From contig CM049309.1 in NCBI GenBank assembly GCA_026874595.1, positions 22,241,033-22,305,032 on the forward strand: a stretch of DNA of 64,000 bases, read 5' to 3'. Both the position numbers and the translations under genes were made by a program. The stretch comes from Sipunculus nudus. Its lineage: Eukaryota; Annelida; Sipuncula; Golfingiida; Sipunculidae. The notes below the pieces were generated by a model. It was not told the DNA's origin. It worked only from the letters and a program-made list of their open reading frames with translations, and made no database searches. The first letter of the stretch is position 1; each line of letters begins with the position of its first letter. This document shows, piece by piece, positions 37,550-52,097 of this stretch.

Positions 37550-39405
37550 TTTTTTAGCTCAGCTGACTATAAATCATCTGAGCTATAGTCGTAGTCCATT
37601 GCCCGTCGTCCGTCCGTCCGTCTGTCCGTCCGTTAGACACGTCTGTCCGGCACGTTTTGAAACCATAAGACCTATGGATCCAAAACTCTGCATACTGTTA
37701 GATATCCCCAAGATCTCCTACCAAACCGATAACTGTGTCAATGCGACATTGTTTCTTCGAGAAATTAAGGAAAAACCTAAAATTTCTATTAAAAACCTAG
37801 TATCACACTTCAGGACTGCCTTATTTCAAAACAACGTATCTGTTTTTTTTTAATATTTACCAGTAGTATACTCCTATATATTTCCTGTATACATGCCAGA
37901 AATTAAGTCGGTTAAGTGTAAATTCTTTAAGTTATGGGCCCGAACATAATGGGCTTTGTAAAAAAAAAACAGGAAAAATATTTACTCATTTAAGAAGAAA
38001 ATTTTGAAGCTGAAGACTTTTTTCCAAATTATGTAAATTTGTTTAATTAAGGTTCAATTGCATACCCAAAATTAGATCTGTATTTTGTAACTTTTTTACG
38101 TTATTAGCATAAAAATATATCAGCACTTAAAATTTTGCCCAGTTTTGACCATGGCATTTTTTTTTCCCTTGGAGTACTGTTGATTTAATTTTTAGAGTAT
38201 GTGAACGTAAGTATTTAATTTGTTTAAATCTGAAATTTGAAAATAAAAGCTTGAAAATTAGGCTTGTTATTGAATTTTTTCTTTAGGGTTTCATTGTAGT
38301 CATTTGCTTTGTCCAGACGCAGGCAGCCCCTCCCGGTCACTGAAGTCAGCTATGCTAGGGTTCCTGATTTGTTACAGGTCACTGGGTGACATCCCCTGCT
38401 GTGACAGGACAGGTGTACAGTTATTATCATATGAACTCCATCTTGCCCCCTCCCCCCCCCCCCCACCCGCCCAACCAAGTGTTCTGCAGTAATTGTTCCT
38501 GAATTGTAATGCTGTTTCCACTCTATTGTACAAAACTTTTCTTGAAAAAAGTAATTCAAAAGATACCATGTTGTGTTAATGTAGCATTTTAAAGAAATCA
38601 ATTTTCTCTTAAATGATTTAAACAAATTAAAATATAATTAAGCCGATCAGTTTGTATAAATTAATAAATATGAAGCAAATTAAACATTTTTTCATTATTT
38701 TTCTGCCTCAGCAGAATTGGAGATATGTATATGCAGAAATGTTGTTAATCCCACCACCATCCCCACCCCCTGGCCATCACCCTGCTGCCATTAATACCTA
38801 GATATTCAGTCGTGTAATATTACAGATGTTAAACTTAAAAAAATTGATATAAAAAGAAAATTAAGAAATAATTGAAACTTCATATATTATTAGCTTTGTT
38901 TGTCTACCAGTCTGTCTGTCCTTTTTTAAATATTAAGAGATTGTGAATGAACATTTTTATCCCGTAAGCATTGTTGAATTATCTAAAAAACCTATACACG
39001 ATATACACTATAATAATACAGAGAAGTTGTAACTCCCATCATTAAACCCCTCCCCCACACTGCAAGGCCTTGCATCTGATGACTGGGGACACTAGTTATA
39101 TTTCAACTGTATACCTTTTATAAAATAAAATAAAAATATATATATAACTGTCAACCATTTATCAAAAAAGCCAACCAATGATCATAGTAATAATATACAT
39201 CTTATGTTCGCAAACTGCTCACATGCTTCAAAATATTATTTGCAACAATTTCTTACTCATCAATACAAACCGATCATGTCAACCAGCCATGGCCTATATT
39301 ACCTTTCCCTCTTGGACTTTATCTCCATATGATATTATTTTAGACTTTTACCCTCATGGTAAACTTCAGCTAAGCCCAATGACCCATTGGTCCCTTGTTT
39401 ATGAA
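37550..39405 (+). mobile_element. HINE/pearl-like element with CCGT microsatellite
   Basis: Left hairpin agctcagctgact...atctgagct at 37556-37584, a (CCGT)n-type run at about 37605-37632, then AT-rich body, and a right end resembling the family terminus (tgacccattggtcccttgtt, 39380-39400). A 13-C run is at 38452-38464. The start of the 7-kb tandem duplication (38661) falls inside it, so its right part exists twice. Confidence 0.5.
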
Positions 39406-40612
39406 TAAATATGTTCCTACCACAAAACAAAGCGATTGTCTGAGATTATGAAACTTATAAATAAAAATGTCCTATAGATAGCTGAATTGTTGATCTAAAC
39501 GTCACATTGTCCACGGGGATGCCCGGTGCTGGTATTATCTGACTGGGCATTTTATTTATGACTGTGCTCATTTTTTAGTTACTAGCAGAAGTACCCGACG
39601 TTACCCGTCACTAAAGCAAACTTTAAAAATAACACATAGGTGGGGTATCAATTCGCGGAAGGATTAATGTCACATACTGTGATATTTAAAGCGAGCCCAC
39701 AGACAAATGTACATCTGCTGTTCCTTTGTACAGACATCGGCTCCGTCAAATTAGCAACTCACTTTTGGGAGGAAATGAGGGATGAGATGAAAGCTTATTT
39801 ATGTTTATACACGGAGTTATGTGCTGTGGACGTTATAATTCGAATCAGCTATTAGTATACTGGTGAAAAAAATATAGGGCTGCATTTTAAGATATTTAAG
39901 CAATTATTATTTTTTTTTCTTTTATCAATGCCAGCATTTGTTCAGGCCACATGCATGAATAGTGTGATTTAAAAACACGGCTTATTACCTTAAATAGAAA
40001 AACCCCTTTATATATCATAAAAACAATTGTGTCCTAGTTGCATCATGATCATTATAAATGAAAAGAATTAGCATTTTTTATATTTTTAATGTTTCTTTCT
40101 ATACAGGTAGTACAAATGGCTAGTGAATGAAAAGACTAAAAATGGTTGACTTATAATATAACATATCATAGAACGGGACCGAAACTGACATGCTTCGAGA
40201 CCGAGACGGACATGCAGGGTGTGCAAAATTAAAATCAAATTCGGAAACACGGCATTATTAATCGCTCGAACATATATTCATTATCGCCTCCATTTTATGG
40301 GTAGGATAGAAATTAATGGGACGTCAATGGTGATCATGTCCACACGCCAAGCAGTGTAAAACGTTATTTTCAAACAAATGATTTTCTTTCCACCTAAATT
40401 TTACAGTTACCATGTAAAATCCTGCAGGCCCGGATTTTAACAATATAAATGTTTCGGGGAATCCCAACATTGAGATGAGGTCGCCAATATAACAAGGCAT
40501 GTGCAAACCTCCGTATAGGATCAAGATCTACTGAGGAAATGATACCCCCTGCAACTGCTTCTTCACCTGACACGTTACTTCAGCGGCTTCGAAGCAACCG
40601 CTGTATACAAAC

Positions 40613-40765
40613 ATGGCGGACCAAATGGACGGGGAATATACGGAACTTCTCAGCTGAATTCGTATTCCTCCGAGACCACCCGAAGATGAAGCGAGATGTT
40701 CCGAATTGGACCCAGACGTCACCCTAGAATCATGCCCATTTACCAAACACGTGTTTAAATCGGGT
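40613..40765 (+). pseudogene. Candidate first exon, doubtful
   Basis: CpG-richer DNA surrounds acaaacATGGCGGACC, a start-like context. The frame meets TGA after 14 codons, then stays open with an acidic stretch (PPRPPEDEARC, LDPDVTLES) to a possible donor gtacgt at about 40766. The stop is present in both tandem units. It may be a relic of a host exon or chance. Confidence 0.2.
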
Positions 40766-43216
40766 GGTACGTGGTATTTGTTCGTATACATCTACACCGC
40801 CACGTCACCAATATCGCGCCGAAATGTAGTTCCCCAGGTTTGCCGAAATTTCAAACAAAAAAGACGATTATATTTATGCTTATCATTATAGTTGGAATTA
40901 ATATTGTCAATTCATGCTCTATATTTGCTCAGTTAGCTTCATTATTGTAATTGAGAATACCCATGCGCACCAGATCGATTTCGGCGTGTTGAGTGCATGA
41001 GCGTATGCAGGAGGGTTTTCCTTGATAGTCATAGATAGACCATCTGTGTGGATAATGGGCAACTATGCAAGCTTTTGGAGAATATTCCAAATAGTTCATT
41101 TAATTAGGGATGTCAGGATGGCAGTGCAGGTGTCATGGGTTCATGTGATAAATGGTCATATTCCCATGGAAGTTTGTAAATTTATCGCTAATCTTTATTT
41201 ACAAATCATAACTGATTTTTTTGCGTATTGTGAACGGATGCACACCATTAACATGACGCGGGGCCGAGGTGAGATGTTCTGAAATCATGTCTTCCTGTGC
41301 ACTGTGTTACAGTTGGTGGGTGTTTGATTAGTGAGGGGTCGTGTTCCGACAATTATGGGCGTTCTTTTGGTCACCGATGTATTAGTGTACAAATTTGATT
41401 GAATTTAGCCGAACGGATTATAAAAGGCCAATCCATAAGAGTCCTTTGTTTTGACTTAACCGAACTGATTTAATTAAAAGGCGGATATAGTGAATGTATG
41501 GTGAATGCTGGAATAAATTACGTTTTATGTTGTCGTCAAGGACACTAGAGAGAGCGGGATGGAGGCGAAATCCATACGGATAGTTAGAGGGCTATGTGGA
41601 AATGAGGGTGAGGGGTCGTCTAGTAAGGCGTGATGAAAGGAAAAAAACACGGACATCCTGAATATATTATAGATGAACATTTGAGCACAGCCTATACCAT
41701 TGCCAATTACTAATTTATAGTAAGGCGTGCAAAGCTTTACGCTTGAAAGCCTTTCATTGCATGTAAATGTCGTGTGTCGCAACAATGCAACATCCATAAA
41801 TCGCAGCAGTCTAAACGAGAATAACTTTTTATTTTTTTTTTCATCAAGATACCCTTCTAAAACTCAATTTTGTCACTTGTTCAAAGCAGGGCTGTGTCAT
41901 TCAGGAATCGTCTTCTGAACGACCAGAATACGAAAAACCTACAAAGCGTAAGTGACTTTATTTCGTTCTCTGGTAGACATGCAAGGTATGTAATGTAGTC
42001 AGATGTTTGAGGGAAACGACTTTGAAGCTCCCCTGCTGTTTTATTTGTCTTTTCACTGTAAAACCTTCCTTTACATAAACATCTTCATAAGTAAATTATA
42101 AAAAAAGCAAGGTTAAATGTCTGCAAAAAAAAACTTTACCAGCATGATATAAAATCATATTCAGTTTGCCTAATTAGCCAATATCTCACAATTCATTGAT
42201 CTGTACGATGAAATATTTCTTTTAAATTCACATTTTAGCCAAATCATAAACCTATATTAATTTAAGGCCACATGAAATACGTATTGGCATGCAAGATTAG
42301 TCGAACCGAACTCTCGGGTTTCTAAGGACTAGTTTCTAATTGAGTTTTTTTCTCAATTAGGTCTCTTAGTCTTTACTATTCTAATTTCTAAATTCTCACA
42401 TCTGGCTCCTACATGATAGACTAGCCATATTTCATTCTCAGAAAAAATGCTGTATTTCTATTTACTGAGAAAGCGCATTTAAGCGCCCTAAGTTTGGTAT
42501 TATGAAAGTTTAACTTTGTTGCCTGAAAAGGTTAAGCTGTTTGGTTATAAAGCTGGCTATAAACATGGGTCTGCATAATCAATTTAAAGAAATTATATTT
42601 TTCTAAAAAGATCTTTACAAAACGCCTAAATGGATACATACTAACAGTTTCTTAGTAGGATGATTCTTAGGAACAGGTTTGCGCCGACCAAGATGATTCC
42701 ATCAAAGCTTCAGATTTTACTACCGCATGGGTAGTTGAAATCGGTTTTAAAATGACAGAAGTCAGCATTACAAGTTTCATGTTTAAAGTGACCAACATTT
42801 GCTGGACCGTCCGAGGAAGTTCCACAAAAAAACATGATAAAACAGCACACGGGGAGTTATATTTAACGGAACGACGTGATATACATTATGTTTCTTGTGT
42901 GTAATTGCCTGAGAAATTAATGATCTAACTCGCCTTATGTGGAGTGCATCATCAGACTTTATGAGTAGACTTTTATGCACGGCCAGGGTAAGGAGATACA
43001 AAACAATGCATATCAAATATTCTAACGGAAAAGTGAACATTATATCATAAGGCTGTCTTGTAGTTTTAAGGGGTTAATAATATTTCAGCGACATTTAAGT
43101 GAATTATATGTGGGCTTCCAAAAATGCCACTTCTGTTTTCTGAAAAAGTTATATTCAAACAAGTATATATCATTAAAATTGATCACGAATGTATATTTGA
43201 ATCATATCATATCATA

Positions 43217-43262
43217 TCTATTATTTATATATATATATATACATACATATATATTTATACAT
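43217..43262. repeat. TA microsatellite (unit 1)
   Basis: A short interrupted TA tract. Unit 2 has a slightly shorter allele at 50250-50290. Confidence 0.9.
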
Positions 43263-43555
43263 ATAATGTAAAGGGCAATGATTTGTTCTGAAATTTTGAT
43301 CATTGATCAGAATAATTTCTTTCTTTATCGATCTATGGCACTGTTGGTCTTAGACACGGCTTTCAGGAACACTGGGGAAGCGTCTGTGATGCTGGAAATC
43401 TATTTTGGGCATTCGGTTCCGGGGGTCCGAGCGTCCGATTCGTCTTAATAGATAACCCTAACATTCCCAGATAATAAAATCATCTGGTGACACGATATTT
43501 AATAATAATCACCTCCCATTGGGTTCCTCGAAAATAACGGGTCCCTCCAATTTTT

Positions 43556-45010
43556 ATCTCAGCTGACTGAAAGTCATCATAGCTATAGCGAACATTATTT
43601 GTCTGTTCTCCTTTCAGCCGCACTGTCGTCCGTTAACAGGGCACAAATCGTAACCGCTGGTTCCCGAAACCATTAACATCCATGAAGGTGCTTAAAATAT
43701 CACCCTGGACACCTTAAGTGAGGTCACTGCGACATACCTTCTTTGAGTTACGGAGCTTTTTATTGCACCAAGGAATACTTAAAAATTTGACACGAAAGCT
43801 CCAGTATCTGAAAATCTAATTAATTTATTATGCATTTATCTAATTTTATGTTTTTTTTAATTTAACGCATTACATTCTCAATTTTAGACCTGCTAATGAA
43901 GCAGTCTGATCGTTAACAGGACACAAACCGTAATCGTTAGACATAAAAACTTCTTACTATTACTTCTTGCCGGAAGGCTCTAGGCAAATCTCCTTTGTCA
44001 TAGTGACATAAATTTTACGAATTAATGGCGAATTTTGAGCACCAAGTGAGTCAGACGGGGCACAAACGCATTGTTTGCCATGATCCCTTCATGCATATTG
44101 ATCATGGAGTGTTTCATCAGTTCCTAAAAACTGGACACCTCTCTTTTTTTACATTTCTATGCATTTTTTCTCTATTTGTATGAGACTATAATTGAAACAG
44201 TTTGGCCGGTAACAGGGTACAAGTCATAATCGTTCGACCTATAAACTTCTACATATTTTTGGTAAATATCCTACGAAAGCTGAAATTAGGTCATGGTCAC
44301 CTATTTTCTGGAAACTATGGACCGAAAATATGATTCTGAGTGCCAAGTGAGTCAGATGGTGGACAAATTCTATCCATTAGGCCTAGAATATTCTAACGCA
44401 ACATCCAGGGAGATTCTTGGCAAATCTCCGCGGAAACCTAAAACTTAGTCATGGTGACCTATATTCTGCGGTCTACTGGACGATACATGATTTTAAACAT
44501 CCAGACAGTCAGGCAGGACACAAAAAAATGAACTGTTTGAGCAAGAATCTTGTAATATGACATTCTGGAATGTCCTTGGCAAGCCCCTCTAATCCATGAA
44601 TTGGGTCATCGTGACCTTTATTCTGTGAGCTATAGAAAACAATATGATTTTAGCTCTGATAAAGTCGGAGATGGGCACACATCAATACGGCAGGACCCAG
44701 AATTTACGGACTTAAAGTTTTGAGCACCAAGAAGGGCACAATGCTTATCTGTTTGATTTAGAAATGTCTTTCTTAATGTAAGTGGAGGTCATTGAAAAGT
44801 CTTCTGGGACATAATTTCATATTTTCTGAAAGATATGTGAATGAATATGATTTGAGCGTGCTATATGACAGATCTACATGATTGGTTTCATTTTGACTTT
44901 CTTACTTCTAATTTGATTAAGATTCCAGAAGGTTCTTGAAAATGTTACCTGGAACCTAAAATAATGTTAATGTTAAATATATTCTACTTACGGTGTCTGA
45001 TTTAGGACAC
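43556..45010 (+). mobile_element. HINE/pearl-like element in unit 1
   Basis: A degraded left hairpin (atctcagctgactgaaagtc) is followed by ~165-bp units with gtgacctatattctgcg, gattttgagcacc and gtcagacgg phrases. Related to 1-1020 and 12236-13610. Confidence 0.6.
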
Positions 45011-45067
45011 AGAAAAATAATATTTATCTAGACAACTTGAGATAACATCTCGAGATCTCGACATAAA

Positions 45068-45332
45068 TTTTGCAAAAAAAAAAAAAAAAATTTAGGAAGC
45101 AAAAAAAATTTTAGGAAGCAAAAAAAAAAAAAAAAATTTAGGAAGCAATAAAAAAAAATTTAGGAAGCAAAAAAATTTTTTACGAAGCAAAAAAAAATTA
45201 GGAAGAAAAAAAAATTTAAGAAGCCAAAAAAAAAATTTACGAAGCAAAAAAAAATTTTACGAAGCAAAGAAAAAAAATTAGAAGCAAAAAAAATTTTTTC
45301 ACGAAGCAAAAAAAAAAAAAAAAAAAAAAAAC
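45068..45332. repeat. A-tract/TTAGGAAGC array (unit 1)
   Basis: About 14 irregular units of 17-22 bp, each an A-run of 5-21 followed by ttta.gaagc or ttacgaagc. Preceded by a palindromic atctcgagatctcgac. Confidence 0.92.
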
Positions 45333-47652
45333 TTCTACGAACCATTCGAAGCTGAATTGACATAAAGCAAAGCCATGTTAAAGGGACAGTATACTATTGC
45401 AATTATAAAACAAAGACCATGTATACTGTGTTTAACTGAATGGTAATACAATATAATCAATTTAAAATCAATCAAGTTTGTATATCCCCTAAGATAAGGC
45501 GAGTAGAAGAAAAGCTCACTATAAATTCAATATATAATTATTCATATCCGTAAGGAAGATGTCAAAGCCTAAAATTTTGAAACATTCTACCTGAACGGCG
45601 GATTCGGAGCCATGGCTGTTAAATCACTCAAATAGAATTGTTTAGGTCTGCATACATGTATTGTGGGCACTTTATTATTTTAAAAATACAAACAAATATG
45701 AGCTTAATAAATATGAAGCAAATTAAACATTTTTTTCATTATTTGTCTGCCTCAGCAGAATTGGAGATCTGTATATTCAGAAATGTTGTTAATCCTACCA
45801 CCATCCCCACCCCCTGGCCATCACCCTGCTGCCATTAATACCTAGATATTCAGTCGTGTAATATTACAGATGTTAAACTTAAAAAATTGATATAAAAAGA
45901 AAATTAAGAAATAATTGAAACTTCATATATTATTAGCTTTGTTTGTCTACCAGTCTGTCTGTCCTTTTTTAAATATTAAGAGATTGTGAATGAACATTTT
46001 TATCCCGTAAGCATTGTTGAATTATCTAAAAAACCTATACATGTATATACACTATAATAATACAGAGAAGTTGTAACTCCCATCATTAAACCCCTCCCCC
46101 ATACTGCAAGGCCTTGCATCTGATGACTGGGGACACTAGTTATATTTCAACTGTATACCTTTTATAAAATAAAATAAAAATATATATATAACTTCAACCA
46201 TTTATCAAAAAAGCCAACCAATGATCATAGTAATAATATACATCTTATTTTCGCAAACTGCTCACAAGCTTCAAAATATTATTTGCAACAATTTCTTTCT
46301 CATCAATACAAACCGATCATGTCAACCAGCCATGGCCTATATAACCTTTCCCTCTTGGACTTTATCTCCATATGATATTATTTTAGACTTTTACCTTCAT
46401 GGTAAACTTCAGCTAAGCCCAATGACCCATTGGTCCCTTGTTTATGAATAAATATGTTCCTACCACAAAACAAAGCAATTGTCTGAGATTATGAAACTTA
46501 TAAATAAAAATGTCCTATAGATAGCTGAATTTTTGATCTAAACGTCACACTGTCCACGGGGATGCCCGGTGCTGGTATTATCTGACTGGGCATTTTATTT
46601 ATGACTGTGCTCATTTTTTAGTTACTAGCAGAAGTACCCGACGTTACCCGTCACTAAAGCAAACTTTAAAAATAACACATAGGTGGGGTATCAATTCGCG
46701 GAAGGATTAATGTCACATACTGTGATATTTAAAGCGAGCCCACAGACAAATGTACATCTGTTGTTCCTTTGTACAGACATCGGCTCCGTCAAATCAGCAA
46801 CTCACTTTTGGGAGGAAATGAGGAATGAGATGAAAGCTTATTTATGTTTATACACGGAGTTATGTGCTGTGGACGTTATAATTCGAATCAGCTATTAGTA
46901 TACTGGTGAAAAAAATATAGGGCTGCATTTTAAGATATTTAAGCAATTATTATTTTTTTTTCTTTTATCAATGCCAGCATTTGTTCAGGCCACATGCATG
47001 AATAGTGTGATTTAAAAACACGGCTTATTACCTTAAATAGAAAAACCCCTTTATATATCATAAAAACAATTGTGTCCTAGTTGCATCATGATCATTATAA
47101 ATGAAAAGAATTAGCAGTTTTTATATTTTTAATGTTTCTTTCTATACAGGTAGTACAAATGGCTAGTGAATGAAAAGACTAAAAATGGTTGACTTATAAT
47201 ATAACATATAGAACGGGACCGAAACTGACATGCTTCGAGACCGAGACGGACATGCAGGGTATGCAAAATTAAAATCAAATTCGGAAACACGGCATTATTA
47301 ATTGTAGGAACATATATTCATCATTGCCTCCATTTTATGGGTAGGATAGAAATTAATGGAACGTCAATGGTGATCATGTCCACACGCCAAGCAGTGTAAA
47401 ACGTTATTTTCAAACAAATGATTTTCTTTCCACCTAAATTTTACAGTTACCATGTAAAATCCTGCAGGCCCGGATTTTAACAATATAAATGTTTCGGGGC
47501 ATCCCAACCTTGAGATGAGGTCGCCAATATAACAAGGCATGTGCAAACCTCCGTATAGGATCAAGATCTACTGAGGAAATTATACCCCCTGCAACTGCTT
47601 CTTCACCCGACACGTTACTTCAGCGGCTTCGAAGCAACCGCTGTATACAAAC

Positions 47653-47805
47653 ATGGCGAACCAAATGGACGGGGAATATATGGAACTTCTCAGCTGAATT
47701 CGTATTCCTCCGAGACCACCCGAAGATGAAGCGAGATGTTCCGAATTTGACCCAGACGTCACCCTAGAATCATGCCCATTTACCAAACATGTGTTTAAAT
47801 CGGGT
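47653..47805 (+). pseudogene. Candidate first exon, unit 2 copy
   Basis: Counterpart of 40613-40765. Same early TGA, with a few base changes including GAC to AAC and ACG to ATG in the first codons, which gives no sign of protein-level constraint. Confidence 0.18.
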
Positions 47806-50577
47806 GGTACGTGGTATTTGTTCGTATACATCTACACCGCCACGTCACCAATATCGCGCCGAAATGTAGTTCCCCAGGTTTGCCGAAATTTCAAACAAAA
47901 AAGACGATTATATTTATGCTTATCATTATAGTTGGAATTAATATTGTCAATTCATGCTCTATATTTGCTCAGTTAGCTTCATTATTGTAATTGAGAATAC
48001 CCATGCGCACCAGATCGATTTCGGCGTGTTGAGTGCGTGAGCGTATGCAGGAGGGTTTTCCTTGATAGTCATAGATAGACCATCTGTGTGGATAATGGGC
48101 AACTATGCAAGCTTTTGGAGAATATTCCAAATAGTTCATTTAATTAGGGATGTCAGGATGGCAGTGCAGGTGTCATGGGTTCATGTGATAAATGGTCATA
48201 TTCCCATGGAAGTTTGTAAATTTATCGCTAATCTTTATTAACAAATCATAACTGATTTTTTTGCGTATTGTGAACGGATGCACACCATTAACATGACGCG
48301 GGGCCGAGGTGAGATGTTCTGAAATCATGTCTTCCTGTGCACTGTGTTACAGTTGGTGGGTGTTTGATTAGTGAGGGGTCGTGTTCCGACAATTATGGGC
48401 GTTCTTTTGGTCACCGATGTATTAGTGTACAAATTTGATTGAATTTAGCCGAACGGATTATAAAAGGCCAATCCATAAGAGTCCTTTGTTTTGACTTAAC
48501 CGAACTGATTTAATTAAAAGGCGGATATAGTGAATGTATGGTGAATGCTGGAATAAATTACGTTTTATGTTGTCGTCAAGGACACTAGAGAGAGCGGGAT
48601 GGAGGCGAAATCCATACGGATAGTTAGAGGGCTATGTGGAAATGAGGGTGAGGGGTCGTCCAGTAAGGCGTGATGAAAGGAAAAAAACACGGACATCCTG
48701 AATATATTATAGATGAACATTTGAGCACAGCCTATACCATTGCCAATTACTAATTTATAGTAAGGCGTGCAAAGCTTTACGCTTGAAAGCCTTTCATTGC
48801 ATGTAAATGTCGTGTGTCGCAACAATGCAACATCCATAAATCGCAGCAGTCTAAACGAGAATAACTTTTTATTTTTTTTTTCATCAAGATACCCTTCTAA
48901 AACTCAATTTTGTCACTTGTTCAAAGCAGGGCTGTGTCATTCAGGAATCGTCTTCTGAACGACCAGAATACGAAAAACCTACAAAGCGTAAGTGACTTTA
49001 TTTCGTTCTCTGGTAGACATGCAAGGTATGTAATGTAGTCAGATGTTTGAGGGAAACGACTTTGAAGCTCCCCTGCTGTTTTATTTGTCTTTTCACTGTA
49101 AAACCTTCCTTTACATAAACATCTTCATAAGTAAATTATAAAAAAAGCAAGGTTAAATGTCTGCAAAAAAAACTTTACCAGCATGATATAAAATCATATT
49201 TAGTTTGCCTAATTAGCAAATATCTCACAATTCATTGATCTGTACGATGAAATATTTCTTTTAAATTCACATTTTAGCCAAATCATAAACCTATATTAAT
49301 TTAAGGCCACATGAAATACGTATTGGCATGCAACCGAACTCTCGGGTTTCTAAGGACTAGTTTCTAATTGAGTTTTTTTCTCAATTAGGTCTCTTAGTCT
49401 TTACTATTCTAATTTCTAAATTCTCACATCTGGCTCCTACATGATAGACTAGCCATATTTCATTCTCAGAAAAAATGCTGTATTTCTATTTACTGAGAAA
49501 GCGCATTTAAGCGCCCTAAGTTTGGTATTATGAAAGTTTAACTTTGTTGCCTGAAAAGGTTAAGCTGTTTGGTTATAAAGCTGGCTATAAACATGGGTCT
49601 GCATAATCAATTTAAAGAAATTATATTTTTCTAAAAAGATCTTTACAAAACGCCTAAATGGATACATACTAACAGTTTCTTAGTAGGATGATTCTTAGGA
49701 ACAGGTTTGCGCCGACCAAGATGATTCCATCAAAGCTTCAGATTTTACTACCGCATGGGTAGTTGAAATCGGTTTTAAAATGACAGAAGTCAGCATTACA
49801 AGTTTCATGTTTAAAGTGACCAACATTTGCTGGACCGTCCGAGGAAGTTTCACAAAAAAACATGATAAAACAGCACACGGGGAGTTATATTTAACGGAAC
49901 GACGTGATATACATTATGTTTCTTGTGTGTAATTGCCTGAGAAATTACTGATCTAACTCGCCTTATGTGGAGTGCATCATCAGACTTTATGAGTAGACTT
50001 TTATGCACGGCCAGGGTAAGGAGATACAAAACAATGCATATCAAATATTCTAACGGAAAAGTGAACATTATATCATAAGGCTGTCTTGTAGTTTTAAGGG
50101 GTTAATAATATTTCAGCGACATTTAAGTGAATTATATGTGGGCTTCCAAAAATGCCACTTCTGTTTTCTGAAAAAGTTATATTCAAACAAGTATATATCA
50201 TTAAAATTGATCACGAATGTATATTTGAATCATATCATATCATATCTATTATTTATATATATATATACATACATATATATTTATACATATAATGTAAAGG
50301 GCAATGATTTGTTCTGAAATTTTGATCATTGATCAGAATAATTTCTTTCTTTATCGATCTATGGCACTGTTGGTCTTAGACACGGCTTTCAGGAACACTG
50401 GGGAAGCGTCTGTTATGCTGGAAATCTATTTTGGGCATTCGGTTCCGGGGGTCCGAGCGTCCGATTCGTCTTAATAGATAACCCTAACATTCCCAGATAA
50501 TAAAATCATCTGGTGACACGATATTTAATAATAATCACCTCCCATTGGGTTCCTCGAAAATAACGGGTCCCTCCAAT

Positions 50578-52040
50578 TTTTATCTCAGCTGACTGAAAGT
50601 CATCATAGCTATAGCGAACATTATTTGTCTGTTCTCCTTTCAGCCGCACTGTCGTCCGTTAACAGGGCACAAATCGTAACCGCTGGTTCCCGAAACCATT
50701 AACATCCATGAAGGTGCTTAAAATATCACCCTGGACACCTTAAGTGAGGTCACTGCGACATACCTTCTTTGAGTTACGGAGCTTTTTATTGCACCAAGGA
50801 ATACTTAAAAATTTGACACGAAAGCTCCAGTATCTGAAAATCTAATTAATTTATTATGCATTTATCTAATTTTATGTTTTTTTTTAATTTAACGCATTAC
50901 ATTCTCAATTTTAGACCTGCTAATGAAGCAGTCTGATCGTTAACAGGACACAAACCGTAATCGTTAGACATAAAAACTTCTTACTATTACTTCTTGCCGG
51001 AAGGCTCTAGGCAAATCTCCTTTGTCATAGTGACATAAATTTTACGAATTAATGGCGAATTTTGAGCACCAAGTGAGTCAGACGGGGCACAAACGCATTG
51101 TTTGCCATGATCCCTTCATGCATATTGATCATGGAGTGTTTCATCAGTTCCTAAAAACTGGACACCTCTCTTTTTTTACATTTCTATGCATTTTTTCTCT
51201 ATTTGTATGAGACTATAATTGAAACAGTTTGGCCGGTAACAGGGTACAAGTCATAATCGTTCGACCTATAAACTTCTACATATTTTTGGTAAATATCCTA
51301 CGAAAGCTGAAATTAGGTCATGGTCACCTATTTTCTGGAAACTATGGACCGAAAATATGATTCTGAGTGCCCAGTGAGTCAGATGGTGGACAAATTCTAT
51401 CCATTAGGCCTAGAATATTCTAACGCAACATCCAGGGAGATTCTTGGCAAATCTCCGCGGAAACCTAAAACTTAGTCATGGTGACCTATATTCTGCGGTC
51501 TACTGGACGATACATGATTTTAAACATCCAGACAGTCAGGCAGGACACAAAAAAATGAACTGTTTGAGCAAGAATCTTGTAATATGACATTCTGGAATGT
51601 CCTTGGCAAGCCCCTCTAATCCATGAATTGGGTCATCGTGACCTTTATTCTGTGAGCTATAGAAAACAATATGATTTTAGCTCTGATAAAGTCGGAGATG
51701 GGCACACATCAATACGGCAGGACCCAGAATTTACGGACTTAAAGTTTTGAGCACCAAGAAGGGCACAATGCTTATCTGTTTGATTTAGAAATGTCTTTCT
51801 TAATGTAAGTGGAGGTCATTGAAAAGTCTTCTGGGACATAATTTCATATTTTCTGAAAGATATGTGAATGAATATGATTTGAGCGTGCTATATGACAGAT
51901 CTACATGATTGGTTTCATTTTGACTTTCTTACTTCTAATTTGATTAAGATTCCAGAAGGTTCTTGAAAATGTTACCTGGAACCTAAAATAATGTTAATGT
52001 TAAATATATTCTACTTACGGTGTCTGATTTAGGACACAGA
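50578..52040 (+). mobile_element. HINE/pearl-like element in unit 2
   Basis: Duplicate of the tract at 43556-45010, differing at only a handful of bases. Confidence 0.6.
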
Positions 52041-52097
52041 AAAATAATATTTATCTAGACAACTTGAGATAACATCTCGAGATCTCGACATAAATTT

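Larger units (their letters stand above)
38661..45703 (+). repeat. 7.04-kb tandem duplication, unit 1
   Basis: Every 60-base line from 38661 has a near-identical partner about 7040 bases later. The unit starts at ttaataaatatgaagc and ends at aatatgagc. It contains the right end of a HINE-like element, ~4 kb of single-copy-looking DNA, a second HINE-like tract and the A-tract array. No convincing gene is inside. Confidence 0.96.

Noticed and set aside
39178-39855. Short ORFs repeated at 46221-46898
   Set aside because: Same explanation as other paired ORFs in the tandem units; substitutions between copies show no bias to silent sites by eye.
41525-41797. 90-residue minus-strand ORF, identical in both 7-kb units
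   Set aside because: Identity reflects the recent duplication of the DNA, not protein constraint; no domain or splice support.
45068-45332. Interstitial telomere repeat
   Set aside because: The motif is TTAGGAAGC plus A-runs, not TTAGGG, with irregular period.
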